The position numbers were made by a program, and so were the translations under genes. Below the pieces are notes generated by a model. It saw only the letters and a program-made list of their open reading frames with translations, was not told the origin of the DNA and ran no database searches. This document shows, in pieces, positions 52,805 to 61,701 of a stretch of 64,000 bases of DNA. This DNA is from Planctomycetota bacterium (lineage in GTDB: Bacteria; Planctomycetota; JAJSAM01; JAJVHW01). The stretch lies in contig JAJRPF010000016.1 of NCBI GenBank assembly GCA_024280885.1, positions 52,036-116,035 of the forward strand. Direction: 5' to 3'. Numbering within the stretch: position 1 is the first letter of the stretch; each line of letters starts with the position of its first letter.

Positions 52805-52991
52805 CGGCCAGAAACCCCCGTGGATAGCGGGACGTGTCCGGGTGGGACGGCTGTCGTGGGTGACAGGCGACTCGACTCCGGAGAGTCTCCGAGCCTGGCA
52901 GCCGCGGCAGACGACCCGCCCGGGCGCGGTGCATGCTCCGCACGTCGTTCGGCGATCACCGTTTCACCGGTGCCGCGGGGGTTTCTGGCCG
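52805..52991. mobile_element. 187-bp foldback element with perfect 16-bp terminal inverted repeats (MITE-like)
   Basis: CGGCCAGAAACCCCCG (52805-52820) is the exact reverse complement of 52976-52991. With one mismatch the arms extend to 19 bases (CGGCCAGAAACCCCCGYGG). A second, imperfect pairing lies inside (about 52835-52850 with 52910-52925). No coding frame is convincing. It fills the gap between two convergent genes. It is either a miniature inverted-repeat element or an elaborate bidirectional terminator; no target-site duplication is obvious. Confidence 0.6.
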
Positions 52992-53007
52992 GGCCCGTAG
53001 GAGCCGT

Positions 53008-53427
53008 CTACTCCGCCGCGAGCTTGAAGATCTGGCCGAACATGCCGGCGACCTGCTCGGCGGAGTAGCCCTGGATCTGGTGGCGCTCGACCATTGAGAC
53101 GAGCTGGCCGTCCTTGAAGAGGGCGGCCGAGGGCGACGAGGGCGGGAAGCCCAGGATGTTCTTTCGAACCTCAGCGGTCGCGTCGGAGTCCTGGCCGGCG
53201 AACACCGTGTAGACGTTGTCAGGCTTGGTCTCGCCGCCGAGGGCCAGCGCGAGGCCGGGGCGGGCGGAGCCAGCGGCGCAGCCGCAGACAGAGTTGATGA
53301 AGTAGAGGGCCGTGCCGCTCTTGTTCGCCATCGCCGTCCCGACAGCGTCGGCGGTCTTGAGTTCCTGGACGCCGATCGACGTCAGCTCGGCGCGCATCGG
53401 CGCGACCATCTCTTCGGGGTACGGCAT
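53008..53427 (-). CDS. BrxA/BrxB family bacilliredoxin
   Basis: The 139-residue protein has the family CGC motif at C48-G49-C50 in FINSVCGCAAGSARPGL, preceded by GTALYFINS and followed by VFAGQDSDATAEVRKNILG and FPPSSPSAALFKDG. Bacilliredoxins remove bacillithiol from oxidised protein thiols in Bacillota. The same domain occurs in several other phyla. Whether this organism makes bacillithiol cannot be seen here. Length is typical. It is a single-gene unit facing the foldback element. Confidence 0.93.
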   Translation of the reverse strand: MPYPEEMVAPMRAELTSIGVQELKTADAVGTAMANKSGTALYFINSVCGCAAGSARPGLALALGGETKPDNVYTVFAGQDSDATAEVRKNILGFPPSSPSAALFKDGQLVSMVERHQIQGYSAEQVAGMFGQIFKLAAE

Positions 53428-53562
53428 CGTTGGACTCCTTCGTCACTTGGCAGCGGCGGATGCCGCGAGCCCGATACAGTACGGAGAACATTGGTCCCGG
53501 CACAGAACGTCGGGGGCCGGAGGGCTTCGCTGGTACGCGCTCGGTCCGCCGACCCGTCTACC

Positions 53563-54117
53563 ATGCGCAGCGTGAGCCCCGCCACGCAGAGCCCATCCGA
53601 TCCGTCGCGCCTGCGAATCGGCGTGAGTGCGTGCCTGCTGGGCGAGCGCGTTCGCTACGACGGCGGCCACAAGCGCGCCGCGGGCCTGATCCGCGCCACC
53701 GAGGGCGTCGTCGAGTGGGTGCAGGTCTGTCCCGAGGTCGAAGTCGGTATGGGCACGCCGCGGGAGACGCTGCATCTGCGCGGTGGCGCGAACTCTCCGC
53801 GGCTGGTCACCACGGAGACGGATGTCGATCACACCGACGCGATGGTGGCGTGGGCGCGCGCGCGGATCGCGTCGCTCGCGTGTGCGGAGATCGATGGTTT
53901 CGTGTTGAAGACCCGCTCTCCGTCGTGTGGTCTGGCGTCCGTTCCCGTGCAGGGGGCGGACGGCGAGAACACCACCGGCCGCGGTGTCTTCGCTGCGGAA
54001 GTCGCGCGCGCACTCCCCGATCTTCCGCTCGCCGACGAAGAGCAACTCGCGGACCCGGTCAAGCTGACGGCGTTCCTCCGACGTGTCGCCACCCACAGGG
54101 AACTGCGCGTCCGGTAG
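53563..54117 (+). CDS. DUF523 domain protein
   Basis: The 184-residue protein carries the DUF523 signature: VSACLLGERVRYDGGHKR with its conserved cysteine, VCPEVEVGMGTPRE, and LKTRSPSCGLASV. The three conserved cysteines suggest a metal or cluster site. Family function is not established; some members are fused to DUF1722. A GTG at 53572 is an alternative start, but an ATG at 53563 is taken. The coding end is 34 bases from the convergent histidine kinase gene. Confidence 0.9.
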   Translation: MRSVSPATQSPSDPSRLRIGVSACLLGERVRYDGGHKRAAGLIRATEGVVEWVQVCPEVEVGMGTPRETLHLRGGANSPRLVTTETDVDHTDAMVAWARARIASLACAEIDGFVLKTRSPSCGLASVPVQGADGENTTGRGVFAAEVARALPDLPLADEEQLADPVKLTAFLRRVATHRELRVR

Positions 54118-54151
54118 ACGTGTGGCACCGTGGCACTCGACGCACGGACGA

Positions 54152-56134
54152 CTACAACTGCAGGACGTCGGCCACACGCGCCAGAAGCACGCTCATGGGC
54201 GTCGGTTTCTGAATGAAGCCCGCGAAGCCGACGTCGTGCAGTCGCTCGCGGAATTCCTCCTCGGTGAAGCCGCTCGTCAGAATGACGCGTACATCGGCGC
54301 GCATCTTCTGCAACTCCACGAAGACCTGTTCGCCGCCGAGTTTGGGCATGCTGAGATCGACGAGTACGCAGTCGATGGAGTCGCCCTCGCTGCGGAAGAT
54401 CTCGATCGCTTCCTGACCGTCGGTCGCCCGCAGAACGGAGTAGCCGCCGCGTTCGAGCATGTCACCGTGGACCTGAAGGACGAGCGGTTCGTCGTCCACG
54501 ACCAGGATGCGCCGCCCGGACACCGTGCCGCGCGTCTTTGGTGCCGTGTGGGCGTCCGCGGCCGTGGCGGGCAACGCCACGCGCGGAAAGGAGAGCGCGA
54601 ACGTGGTCCCGACGCCGCGCGTACTCTGCAGTGCCACCGTGCCCCCGTGACGGCGCACGATGCCCTGGACCGCCGCGAGCCCGAGTCCGCTTCCGCGCGC
54701 CTTGGTCGTGAAGAACGGGTCGAAGATCCGTGCCTGCGTTGTCGCAGTCATGCCCTCGCCCGTGTCGCTGATCGTCAGCACGACGTGCTCGCCAGCTGGT
54801 AGATCGGCGTTCGGCCGCAGTTGTTCCAACTCGCCGCGCGTGTACGTCTGCACACCGGTGGCGATGACGACGCGCCCCTCGTTGTCGCCGATTGCCTGCG
54901 ACGCGTTCGTGATCAAGTTCATGATCACCTGACGCAATTGACCGCGATCGGTGGAGCCCCCGAGCGGCGCATCATGGAGCTTGTTGATGAGCGTCGCCTT
55001 CTTCGAGAGCGCGGCACGCAGCAGTCCGGCGATTTCCTTCACGAGAGCGTTCAACTCCAGCGTCTCGGTGGCGAGTCCGCCGCGCCCCGCATAGGCAAGC
55101 ATCTGATGGCAGAGGTCGGTCGCGCTGGTGCTCGCGGTCACGATGTCCTGCAGACGCACACGCGCGTCGGAGTCCTCGGGCAGTGAGTCAAGTGCGAGCT
55201 CTGCGTTGCCCAGGACGGCGACCAGGATGTTGTTGAAGTCGTGCGCGACGCCACCCGCGAGTACGCCGAGGGCCTCCATCTTCGTTGCGTGTCGCAACGC
55301 CTCTTCGAGTCGATTGCGCTCGATCGCCAGCCCGACCATCCGCGCGGCGATCTCAAGCCCGTCCATCTGGTGTTGTGTCGGGACGTGTGGTTCCGTGTCG
55401 TAGAGCGCCATGGCGCCGAGAACCGTGCCATCGGTCGAGGTGATCGGATGTGACCAGCACGCCGCCACGCCGGCGACTGCCGCCGCGTCGCGCAGGTCCC
55501 TCCAGAGCGGGTCCTCCGCGATGTTCTCGACGATGACGGGCACGTTCCAATACGCGGCTGTTCCGCACGAGCCGACGGCGGGCCCGATCCGCAGGCCCTC
55601 GACCGCCTCGTTGTAGGCGTCGGGCAAACTGGGCCCGGCGCCGACGGTGACACGCTCGTGCGTGCAATCGGTCAGGAGGATCGAACACCGTATCCCGGGA
55701 TTTTTCGCCTCGGCGATGCGGGCCATGGCCTCGAGCGTCTGGCCCATCGTCATCTGCGGACCCGCCGGATCGGATGTCGGCGAGACCGGAGCGGCCGGAT
55801 ACTCGAGGTGCAGTCGTCCGAGGACCGCGACGTCATCGTCGTGTGTCTTCACGCGCCAGTCAAACGCCACCCACTCGTCGCGTTCCGTCGCGTGCCGCGC
55901 GCATGCGGAACCGTGACCGGCTCCGATGATCTTCTCCAACTGCGCACGATCGTCCGGATGGATCCAGTCGAGGAGCGGGCGCGAACAGAGCTCCTCGGCC
56001 GAGAGCCCGAGCATCTGGACGAAGACCCGATTGACGCGAACGACGGCGCCCGTCTCCGGACCCTCGCTCGCCGCCGGCGCGGCGTTGGATCGGCGCGTGC
56101 GAATGATCATCGGAATGTTGGATTGAGCGACCAT
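54152..56134 (-). CDS. Hybrid sensor histidine kinase (PAS-GAF-kinase-receiver)
   Basis: The 660-residue cytoplasmic protein has a PAS domain (about 25-110, FVQMLGLSAEELCSRPLLDW), then a GAF domain (about 130-270, SCGTAAYWNVPVIVENIAED). The phospho-acceptor block is GGVAHDFNNILVAVLGNAEL with His near 299, and an HATPase domain follows (DTGEGMTATTQARIFDPFFT, GSGLGLAAVQGIVRRHGG). The C-terminal receiver domain (about 540-660) has VVDDEP and the phosphorylated Asp in CVLVDLSMP. The GAF layout resembles kinases that sense small molecules or light. No membrane segment is present. No response regulator gene is adjacent. Confidence 0.93.
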   Translation of the reverse strand: MVAQSNIPMIIRTRRSNAAPAASEGPETGAVVRVNRVFVQMLGLSAEELCSRPLLDWIHPDDRAQLEKIIGAGHGSACARHATERDEWVAFDWRVKTHDDDVAVLGRLHLEYPAAPVSPTSDPAGPQMTMGQTLEAMARIAEAKNPGIRCSILLTDCTHERVTVGAGPSLPDAYNEAVEGLRIGPAVGSCGTAAYWNVPVIVENIAEDPLWRDLRDAAAVAGVAACWSHPITSTDGTVLGAMALYDTEPHVPTQHQMDGLEIAARMVGLAIERNRLEEALRHATKMEALGVLAGGVAHDFNNILVAVLGNAELALDSLPEDSDARVRLQDIVTASTSATDLCHQMLAYAGRGGLATETLELNALVKEIAGLLRAALSKKATLINKLHDAPLGGSTDRGQLRQVIMNLITNASQAIGDNEGRVVIATGVQTYTRGELEQLRPNADLPAGEHVVLTISDTGEGMTATTQARIFDPFFTTKARGSGLGLAAVQGIVRRHGGTVALQSTRGVGTTFALSFPRVALPATAADAHTAPKTRGTVSGRRILVVDDEPLVLQVHGDMLERGGYSVLRATDGQEAIEIFRSEGDSIDCVLVDLSMPKLGGEQVFVELQKMRADVRVILTSGFTEEEFRERLHDVGFAGFIQKPTPMSVLLARVADVLQL

Positions 56135-56190
56135 CGGAAGATGCTACCCCGGTGACTTCTCGAACCTACCCCCGGCGTGGAGATACGGAT

Positions 56191-57624
56191 TCAAAGGAGC
56201 ATGCGGCTCTTGAGCTCCAGGTAGCGATCGACGATCGACGGCGCCAGGAGCTTCGGCGGCACGTCGAGTACGTGGACTCCGGAGCGGCGCATGACCGCGA
56301 GGGCCTGCTCGCGCTCGAGGAGCAACTCTTCGGCCGCGGCAACACGATACGCGGCCGACGAATTCGACGGAACACGGGCCGCCAACTCATCCAGCTCGAC
56401 GTCGCGCAGCGTGACGACGAGCGGCAGGTGCCGACCCGCGCTGCGCTGACACTCCTCCATCACGATTCGGCTCTGGTCGCGCGAGAGCACGTCGGTGAAG
56501 AGAACGAGCAACGAGCGTTTGCGGTGACGCGCGGCGAGGTGCGCGAATGCGCGGCGATAATCGCTCTCGACCAGCTGCGCCTCGACGTCGAAGACCGCCT
56601 CCATCATCCGCTCGACAGCCGCCCGTCCCTTGCCGGGCGGGACGAAGCGGCGCACTTCGCGATCGAAGACGATGACGCCGATTCGATCGTCTCGGCGAGT
56701 CGCCACATGCGCGAGCAGCAGAGCGGCATTCAGCACGCGATCAAGTCGCGTCAGTCCGTCCACCTCGGACGTCATCCAGCGCCCGGCATCGATCATGAAG
56801 AGCAGCGTCTGGCTGCGTTCGACCTCGTACTGGCGACAGATCAGCTTCGCGTGTCGCGCCGATGACTTCCAGTCGACGTGGCGCGGATCGTCGCCGCGGA
56901 CGTACTCGCGCAGAGACTCGAACGACGTGCCCTGTCCGCGCATGCGCGTGCGCCGCAAACCGGCCTCGCGCTGTGCGGCGCGGCGTAGCACCTTCGCCGC
57001 GGCGGCCATCTCCGAGAGTCCCGGCACGACGCGGACATCAAGCGGAACGATGAAGCGGATGGCGCGTTCAGCAAGCCCAAGCTGGCTTGCGATACGGGCA
57101 TGGACGTCGCCGAGCGCGAAGCGTCCTCGCTGACTCGGTCGAACGCGTGTGATGACGCGCGCGGGGCGGCCGGTGGAGATGCGGGTCGGGTCCGGTTCGC
57201 GAATGCGCGCGATGCGGGCGTGCAGGTCGTCCACCACGCAGAGCGCCCATGCCGACTCGTGCGCTTCACCGCGCAGGCGCACCTCCACCGTGACATCCGC
57301 CTCGGCACCGAGTGGCAGCGACGGACGCCCGACGCGCAGCGCCTCGAACCTCTCAGCGCGCGGGAGCGACGCCCAGTCCATGACCACCGCACCAAGCACC
57401 AGGAGCGCGAGCGCGAACGCGCTCCATCCGGCGATCGGATGCACGCTTCCGAATGCGGCGAGGATGGCGCAGCCGCCGATCCAGCGCGCGGCGCGGCGCG
57501 TCGGTAGCGGCAGCGGCCATCCACTTACGCCGCGCTCCGGACGATGCCGTTCCACGGGGTCCGCCGCGGCGCTCGTGGAGTTCGGTGTGGTCACCGCCGA
57601 CTCGCTCGGAGCGAGTACGGTCAA
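56191..57624 (-). CDS. DUF58 domain membrane protein
   Basis: The 477-residue protein has two hydrophobic segments (about 35-75) followed by a beta-rich part and the DUF58 block GQGTSFESLREYVRGDDP with RHVDWKSSARHAKL. A von Willebrand A-like domain comes next (LLFMIDAGRWM, LLVLFTDVLSRDQSR). DUF58 proteins are partners of MoxR ATPases. The TTG start overlaps the moxR stop as TTGA, so it is coupled to it. It is the last gene of a five-gene operon transcribed leftwards. Confidence 0.9.
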   Translation of the reverse strand: MTVLAPSESAVTTPNSTSAAADPVERHRPERGVSGWPLPLPTRRAARWIGGCAILAAFGSVHPIAGWSAFALALLVLGAVVMDWASLPRAERFEALRVGRPSLPLGAEADVTVEVRLRGEAHESAWALCVVDDLHARIARIREPDPTRISTGRPARVITRVRPSQRGRFALGDVHARIASQLGLAERAIRFIVPLDVRVVPGLSEMAAAAKVLRRAAQREAGLRRTRMRGQGTSFESLREYVRGDDPRHVDWKSSARHAKLICRQYEVERSQTLLFMIDAGRWMTSEVDGLTRLDRVLNAALLLAHVATRRDDRIGVIVFDREVRRFVPPGKGRAAVERMMEAVFDVEAQLVESDYRRAFAHLAARHRKRSLLVLFTDVLSRDQSRIVMEECQRSAGRHLPLVVTLRDVELDELAARVPSNSSAAYRVAAAEELLLEREQALAVMRRSGVHVLDVPPKLLAPSIVDRYLELKSRMLL

Positions 57625-58583
57625 CGCGGAACCTCGACGCGTTCCAGCACGGAACGCACGGCATCGTCCGCCGTACCGCCTTCGACCTCGAGTTCGGGGC
57701 TGACCACGACGCGATGGCGTAGACATGCCGGAGTCATCGCCTTCACGTCGTCGGGTGTGACGAAATTGCGTCCGTCGAGGGCGGCCGTTGCGCGCGCACA
57801 TTGGAAGAGTGCGACCGCCGCGCGCGGGCTGGCGCCGAGAATGAGCGTTGGCGTGTCGCGCGTCGCACGGATCACGTCGGTGATGTAGCCGAGCACCGAT
57901 GGCTCCGCAATGACATCCTTGAGTCCGCGACGCAATGCGAGGACCTCTTCGACCGTCGCGACCTTCTCGATCCCGAACGTCGCCGAGCGTTCGGCATCGA
58001 ATCCGCGGGCGTAGCGTTCGAGGATGCCCTCTTCGTCGTCGCGCTCGGGATAGGGGACGAGCACCTTCAGCATGAAGCGGTCGAGCTCGGCTTCGGGCAG
58101 CGGATAGGTACCTTCGTACTCAATTGGATTTTGGGTGGCGATGACCGTGAAGAGCGGCGGCAGATCGTGGCCTTCGCCATCCACCGTGATGCGCCGCTCC
58201 GACATCGCTTCGAGGAGCGCCGCCTGCGTCTTGGCCGGGGAGCGGTTGATCTCGTCGGCGAGCACGAGCCCGGCGAAGAGCGGGCCGGGCCGGAAGTCGA
58301 ATGCATTCGTTTGCTGGTTCCACATCGAGAGTCCGACGAGGTCCGAGGGCATGAGGTCGGGCGTGAACTGCACGCGCTTGAAGCTCGCGTCCAGGGCCAG
58401 ACTGAGCGCGCGCACGAGGAGCGTCTTGGCGGTACCGGGAACGCCTTCAAGCAACACGTGGCCGCCCGCGAAGAGAGCCACGACCACGTCGTGAACGACG
58501 CGCTCTTGACCAACGATCACCTTCGCGATCTCCGCGCGCAGTCGCGCCGCCACGTGTTCGACACCGTTCTCAGATTCCGCCAT
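57621..58583 (-). CDS. MoxR-family AAA+ ATPase
   Basis: The 320-residue ATPase has Walker A GVPGTAKT (47-54), Walker B LVLADEINRSPAKTQ, the sensor region VIATQNPIEYEGTYPLPEAE, and the MoxR-specific end VSPELEVEGGTADD. MoxR proteins act as chaperones for DUF58/VWA partners and are linked to envelope stress. The ATG has GGAGG upstream and overlaps the DUF4350 gene by 14 bases. Confidence 0.96.
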   Translation of the reverse strand: MAESENGVEHVAARLRAEIAKVIVGQERVVHDVVVALFAGGHVLLEGVPGTAKTLLVRALSLALDASFKRVQFTPDLMPSDLVGLSMWNQQTNAFDFRPGPLFAGLVLADEINRSPAKTQAALLEAMSERRITVDGEGHDLPPLFTVIATQNPIEYEGTYPLPEAELDRFMLKVLVPYPERDDEEGILERYARGFDAERSATFGIEKVATVEEVLALRRGLKDVIAEPSVLGYITDVIRATRDTPTLILGASPRAAVALFQCARATAALDGRNFVTPDDVKAMTPACLRHRVVVSPELEVEGGTADDAVRSVLERVEVPR

Positions 58584-59865
58584 GTAGATACCTCCGCCGC
58601 GCTGCGGCGAGTTCCCGTGACACGCGCGCCAGATCGGCGTCGCGCTCGGGTCGGATTCGATCAGCTTCGACAAGTGTTGCTGCGAGTTCTTCGGCCCCGG
58701 GCGCCGGAGACGCTGCGAGGCGCTCCGCGAACACCCGCGGGGAGAGATTGGATGAGAGTCCGGCCCGTGGACCGACGACTCGGCGGGTGCCCGCCGCCAG
58801 AACGCGCAACGCCTCGGCGCGCGCGCGTGCCGACTCGAGGAGTCGCCCGAGTGCGTCGGCGTGTTCGGAGAGCCGGCGGCGTGGTGGCGGCGTGTCCGGG
58901 AGCGGTTTCCCGAGCCGGACGCCTGCGCCAGCGAGTAGCACGAACCACGCGAACACGAGCAGAAGCACACCGCGGCCGGGCCACGTCGTAAAGAGCATCG
59001 CCTTCGCCTGCTGCATCAGGTCCGCGCGTTCGCCGTAGATCCGGAAGCCGTGGTGGAATTCATCGAAGAGCACGCGCCCCTCGTCGCCCTCGCGGGCGAG
59101 GAGCAATTGCACGACGGCCACCGCGTTCTCCTTCTTCCGGAGTGTGCGATTGGTAAGGAGTGTCTCGTCGGCGAGGACGATCACCTCGCCTCCGGCGTCC
59201 CCGAAGGGGATCGCCGTGACCAAGGTGTGCGAACGCGTGCGGATCACCGGTCGCGGCGTTCCGGCGCGCGGATCGACGATCGCGTCGCGGCGGGCAGCCT
59301 TCTCGTGGCCGCTCGCGTCCGACGGTCGATCGCTATCGGGCTCCCCGTCGTCGTCTTGCTCGATCTCCTCGATGACGAGACTCGCCCTCCAATCGAGCGC
59401 TAGCGTCGCGTCGAGCGCCGAACTGGGGTCGATCTTCGCCGCGCGCGCCGGCCGCGCTCGACGGCGCGCGCGTACGCCGAGGGGCACGATCAGATCGTCG
59501 TGGAACGAACGCCGCAATGGCGGAACCTCAAGAGCGGCGGCGACCACGAGGCGGCCTCCCGCGGCCACCCAGTCAAAGAGCGCATCGCGTTCGTGGTCGG
59601 AGAATGGTTCCGACGGGCCCGCGACGACGAGCGTCTGGTCGCGCTCGGTGAGTTGCGTCGGATCGTCCAGCAGGCGTTCGGGCCGCGCGCCCACTGCGAG
59701 CAGCAACTCGTGCAGCGCACGTAGGCCGGTGGGGTCGTCCACGTATGTCGACGGACGCAGGTCCGGTTGCGCGGCCCCGGGTTCGGTGAACACCGCACCC
59801 AGCGTGACGAGGATCAGCCCGAGAAAGAGCGCGACCGCCGTCTCGGCTGCTGCGCTGTGTGTCAT
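58570..59865 (-). CDS. DUF4350 domain membrane protein
   Basis: The 431-residue protein has an N-terminal helix (about 8-25) and a DUF4350 domain that resembles GATase-like folds (DPTGLRALHELLLAVGARPE, FDWVAAGGRLVVAA, GGEVIVLADETLLTNRTL). A second helix (about 297-315) precedes a helical cytoplasmic tail of about 110 residues. DUF4350 is a regular member of MoxR operons. The ATG overlaps the upstream DUF4129 gene as ATGA. Confidence 0.85.
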   Translation of the reverse strand: MTHSAAAETAVALFLGLILVTLGAVFTEPGAAQPDLRPSTYVDDPTGLRALHELLLAVGARPERLLDDPTQLTERDQTLVVAGPSEPFSDHERDALFDWVAAGGRLVVAAALEVPPLRRSFHDDLIVPLGVRARRRARPARAAKIDPSSALDATLALDWRASLVIEEIEQDDDGEPDSDRPSDASGHEKAARRDAIVDPRAGTPRPVIRTRSHTLVTAIPFGDAGGEVIVLADETLLTNRTLRKKENAVAVVQLLLAREGDEGRVLFDEFHHGFRIYGERADLMQQAKAMLFTTWPGRGVLLLVFAWFVLLAGAGVRLGKPLPDTPPPRRRLSEHADALGRLLESARARAEALRVLAAGTRRVVGPRAGLSSNLSPRVFAERLAASPAPGAEELAATLVEADRIRPERDADLARVSRELAAARRRYLHGGI

Positions 59866-60581
59866 GCCGATGCGCCTCGCGGAGCGACCATCGCGTCGCT
59901 GCCGGCGACGGCGTCGAGCGCGTTCAGGAGTTCCTCGAAGCGATCTTGCCGCAGCGTCCGGCGTCCGAACGACGCGGGGTGGTACCCGCCTGCGAAGAGA
60001 TCGAGCGCCGCGCGGGCGTCGCTCCTGCGCGCTTCCAGGCGGTAGTCCAGGAGCGCCTTGTGACGCGCGTACGTCACGTCGCCGCGCGCATCGAGCGCCA
60101 GGAGCAGAGCAACGTAGAGTTCGCGCGCGGCGTCCTCGTACTTGCCCTGGTCCGCCAGCGCGACGGCGCGCCGTCGAAACTCCGCAGGGGGCGTGCGCCG
60201 GAGATCGAGCTCGGGCAACTCCGGCTCGTCGTCGTAGCTGGCCCGGCGCGCCACGGCGAGTGTCCACACGATGTGCGCGACAAGGATCACCAGCGCGAGT
60301 ACCAGCACCACCATGACGCCGATGTACGCGATCGGATGCTCCTGCCGGAAACGCCCAATCGTGTCCATGACCTCGCGCGCGATCTCGAGAATGAACGACT
60401 TGCCCTTCTCAGGGGCAGCTGCGAACTCGGACCGGGCGAAGACCTCGTCGCGGGCCTCGAGGATCGCGCGCTTGCTCGGACCCTCGCGGGCGAACGCCGG
60501 CGTGGCGGTTGCGCAGAGCAGCCCAAGCAGGGGGAGGTGGAGCGGCGCGGCGAAGCGTGCGCAGACGTCAGGAACCCTCAT
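59862..60581 (-). CDS. DUF4129 domain membrane protein
   Basis: The 239-residue protein has a signal peptide (about 1-31, ending TATPAFA), an exposed helical segment, a membrane helix (about 80-105, YIGVMVVLVLALVILVAHIV) and a C-terminal DUF4129 domain (about 140-215). That domain includes YEDAARELYVALLLALDARG and the TYARHKALLDYRLEARR block. Its ATG overlaps the upstream gene stop by ATGA. DUF4129 proteins accompany DUF4350, MoxR and DUF58 in many bacteria, so a shared membrane complex is likely. Confidence 0.85.
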   Translation of the reverse strand: MRVPDVCARFAAPLHLPLLGLLCATATPAFAREGPSKRAILEARDEVFARSEFAAAPEKGKSFILEIAREVMDTIGRFRQEHPIAYIGVMVVLVLALVILVAHIVWTLAVARRASYDDEPELPELDLRRTPPAEFRRRAVALADQGKYEDAARELYVALLLALDARGDVTYARHKALLDYRLEARRSDARAALDLFAGGYHPASFGRRTLRQDRFEELLNALDAVAGSDAMVAPRGASA

Positions 60582-61492
60582 GCGAGCGCGATCTCGTCCT
60601 GGAGCAGGTCCGCGCCCTCGCGCCGGATGCGCAGATCGATGTACCAGAGCGTCACGGAGATGCCGACGACCGGGAGGAAAACCACCTCGGCGTAGTGGTT
60701 GATCCAGAACCACGCGCTTTCGGACCCGATCAGGGCGGAGATCCCGCCGGACGCCGCCTGCACGAAGAAGCCGACGAAGAGGTACACGAAGAAGACGTAG
60801 AGCGTGCCGCGGGCGACGGTCGCTGCATGCCAACTGAGCGTGAGAGAGCGCAACGTGCCGTCGAGCAACTGCGCCAATGGCAGAGTGCAAATCTTCACGA
60901 GCGTTCCGATCGGTCCTGTGGGGAGGTGCGCGCGCAGTTCCCGCTCGACCGCGCCCTGCTCAAACATGATGAGGGCGGGGATCGGCGTGAGCAGGACCAT
61001 CAAGATGATCCCGATGGGCGGGCAGCAGACGATGAGGAAGCCGAATGTCGAGTGAAAGGCGTACGCGAGCACCGCTGCGGGAATGCGCGGGAGGGCCCGC
61101 TTGACGATCGCGATCGCCCCTGGCATCGCCTCGCGCCGCACCGCGAAAGCGGTCGCTACTGCCATTGTGGCGGTCGCGGCCCCCCGCGAGAGTGACTGCA
61201 GTGCGGCCGCGATCAGGCTCATCATCTGGAATTCCGGATCGAATGCCGGCTGATTCATCATCGCCTTGATCGGGTCGGGTTCGGGATGGCGCACGTTCTG
61301 GAACCAGGCGTCGAATGCCTGCCGCAGGATCTCGGTGGACTTTTCGGCCGTGAGCCCGGCCACGACCAGCGTGGGCAGGCTGACGAGCGTGGCGACGAGC
61401 AGGAACCGCCCGAAGTAACGTCGGTACAGGAAGAACGAGCCGTCGAGCAATTCGCCGACGGTACGCGGCCGGAGGTCGGGGCCGGTGGGCAT
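60578..61492 (-). CDS. Multi-pass membrane protein, first gene of the MoxR operon
   Basis: The 304-residue protein has about six hydrophobic segments. It starts with the pattern RTVGELLDGSFFLYRRYFGR, seen in membrane proteins of the glycerophosphoryl-diester-phosphodiesterase membrane-domain/DUF975 type. The later segment FGFLIVCCPPIGIILMVLLT and the ending TLWYIDLRIRREGADLLQDE also fit. It has no enzymatic motif. As the leading gene it probably forms part of the same membrane complex as the DUF4129 and DUF4350 proteins. Confidence 0.78.
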   Translation of the reverse strand: MPTGPDLRPRTVGELLDGSFFLYRRYFGRFLLVATLVSLPTLVVAGLTAEKSTEILRQAFDAWFQNVRHPEPDPIKAMMNQPAFDPEFQMMSLIAAALQSLSRGAATATMAVATAFAVRREAMPGAIAIVKRALPRIPAAVLAYAFHSTFGFLIVCCPPIGIILMVLLTPIPALIMFEQGAVERELRAHLPTGPIGTLVKICTLPLAQLLDGTLRSLTLSWHAATVARGTLYVFFVYLFVGFFVQAASGGISALIGSESAWFWINHYAEVVFLPVVGISVTLWYIDLRIRREGADLLQDEIALA

Positions 61493-61701
61493 ACGAGAAG
61501 CATAGTCGCGGGCTCGGAGTCGAGCCCGGAACGTCCCGGGCGATGCGAATCAAGTCACACATTCGAGAGGGCGACTCCTTGGAGTGGGCTCCCGGATCCC
61601 CGACAATGCTCGACCGTCGATCGAGGGCGCGTCCCTGCGACGGACGTTGGAGTCATGAAGCGCCGGCCGCTGCTCGGCGCGCAAAGGAAGGAGCCGCGCC
61701 C

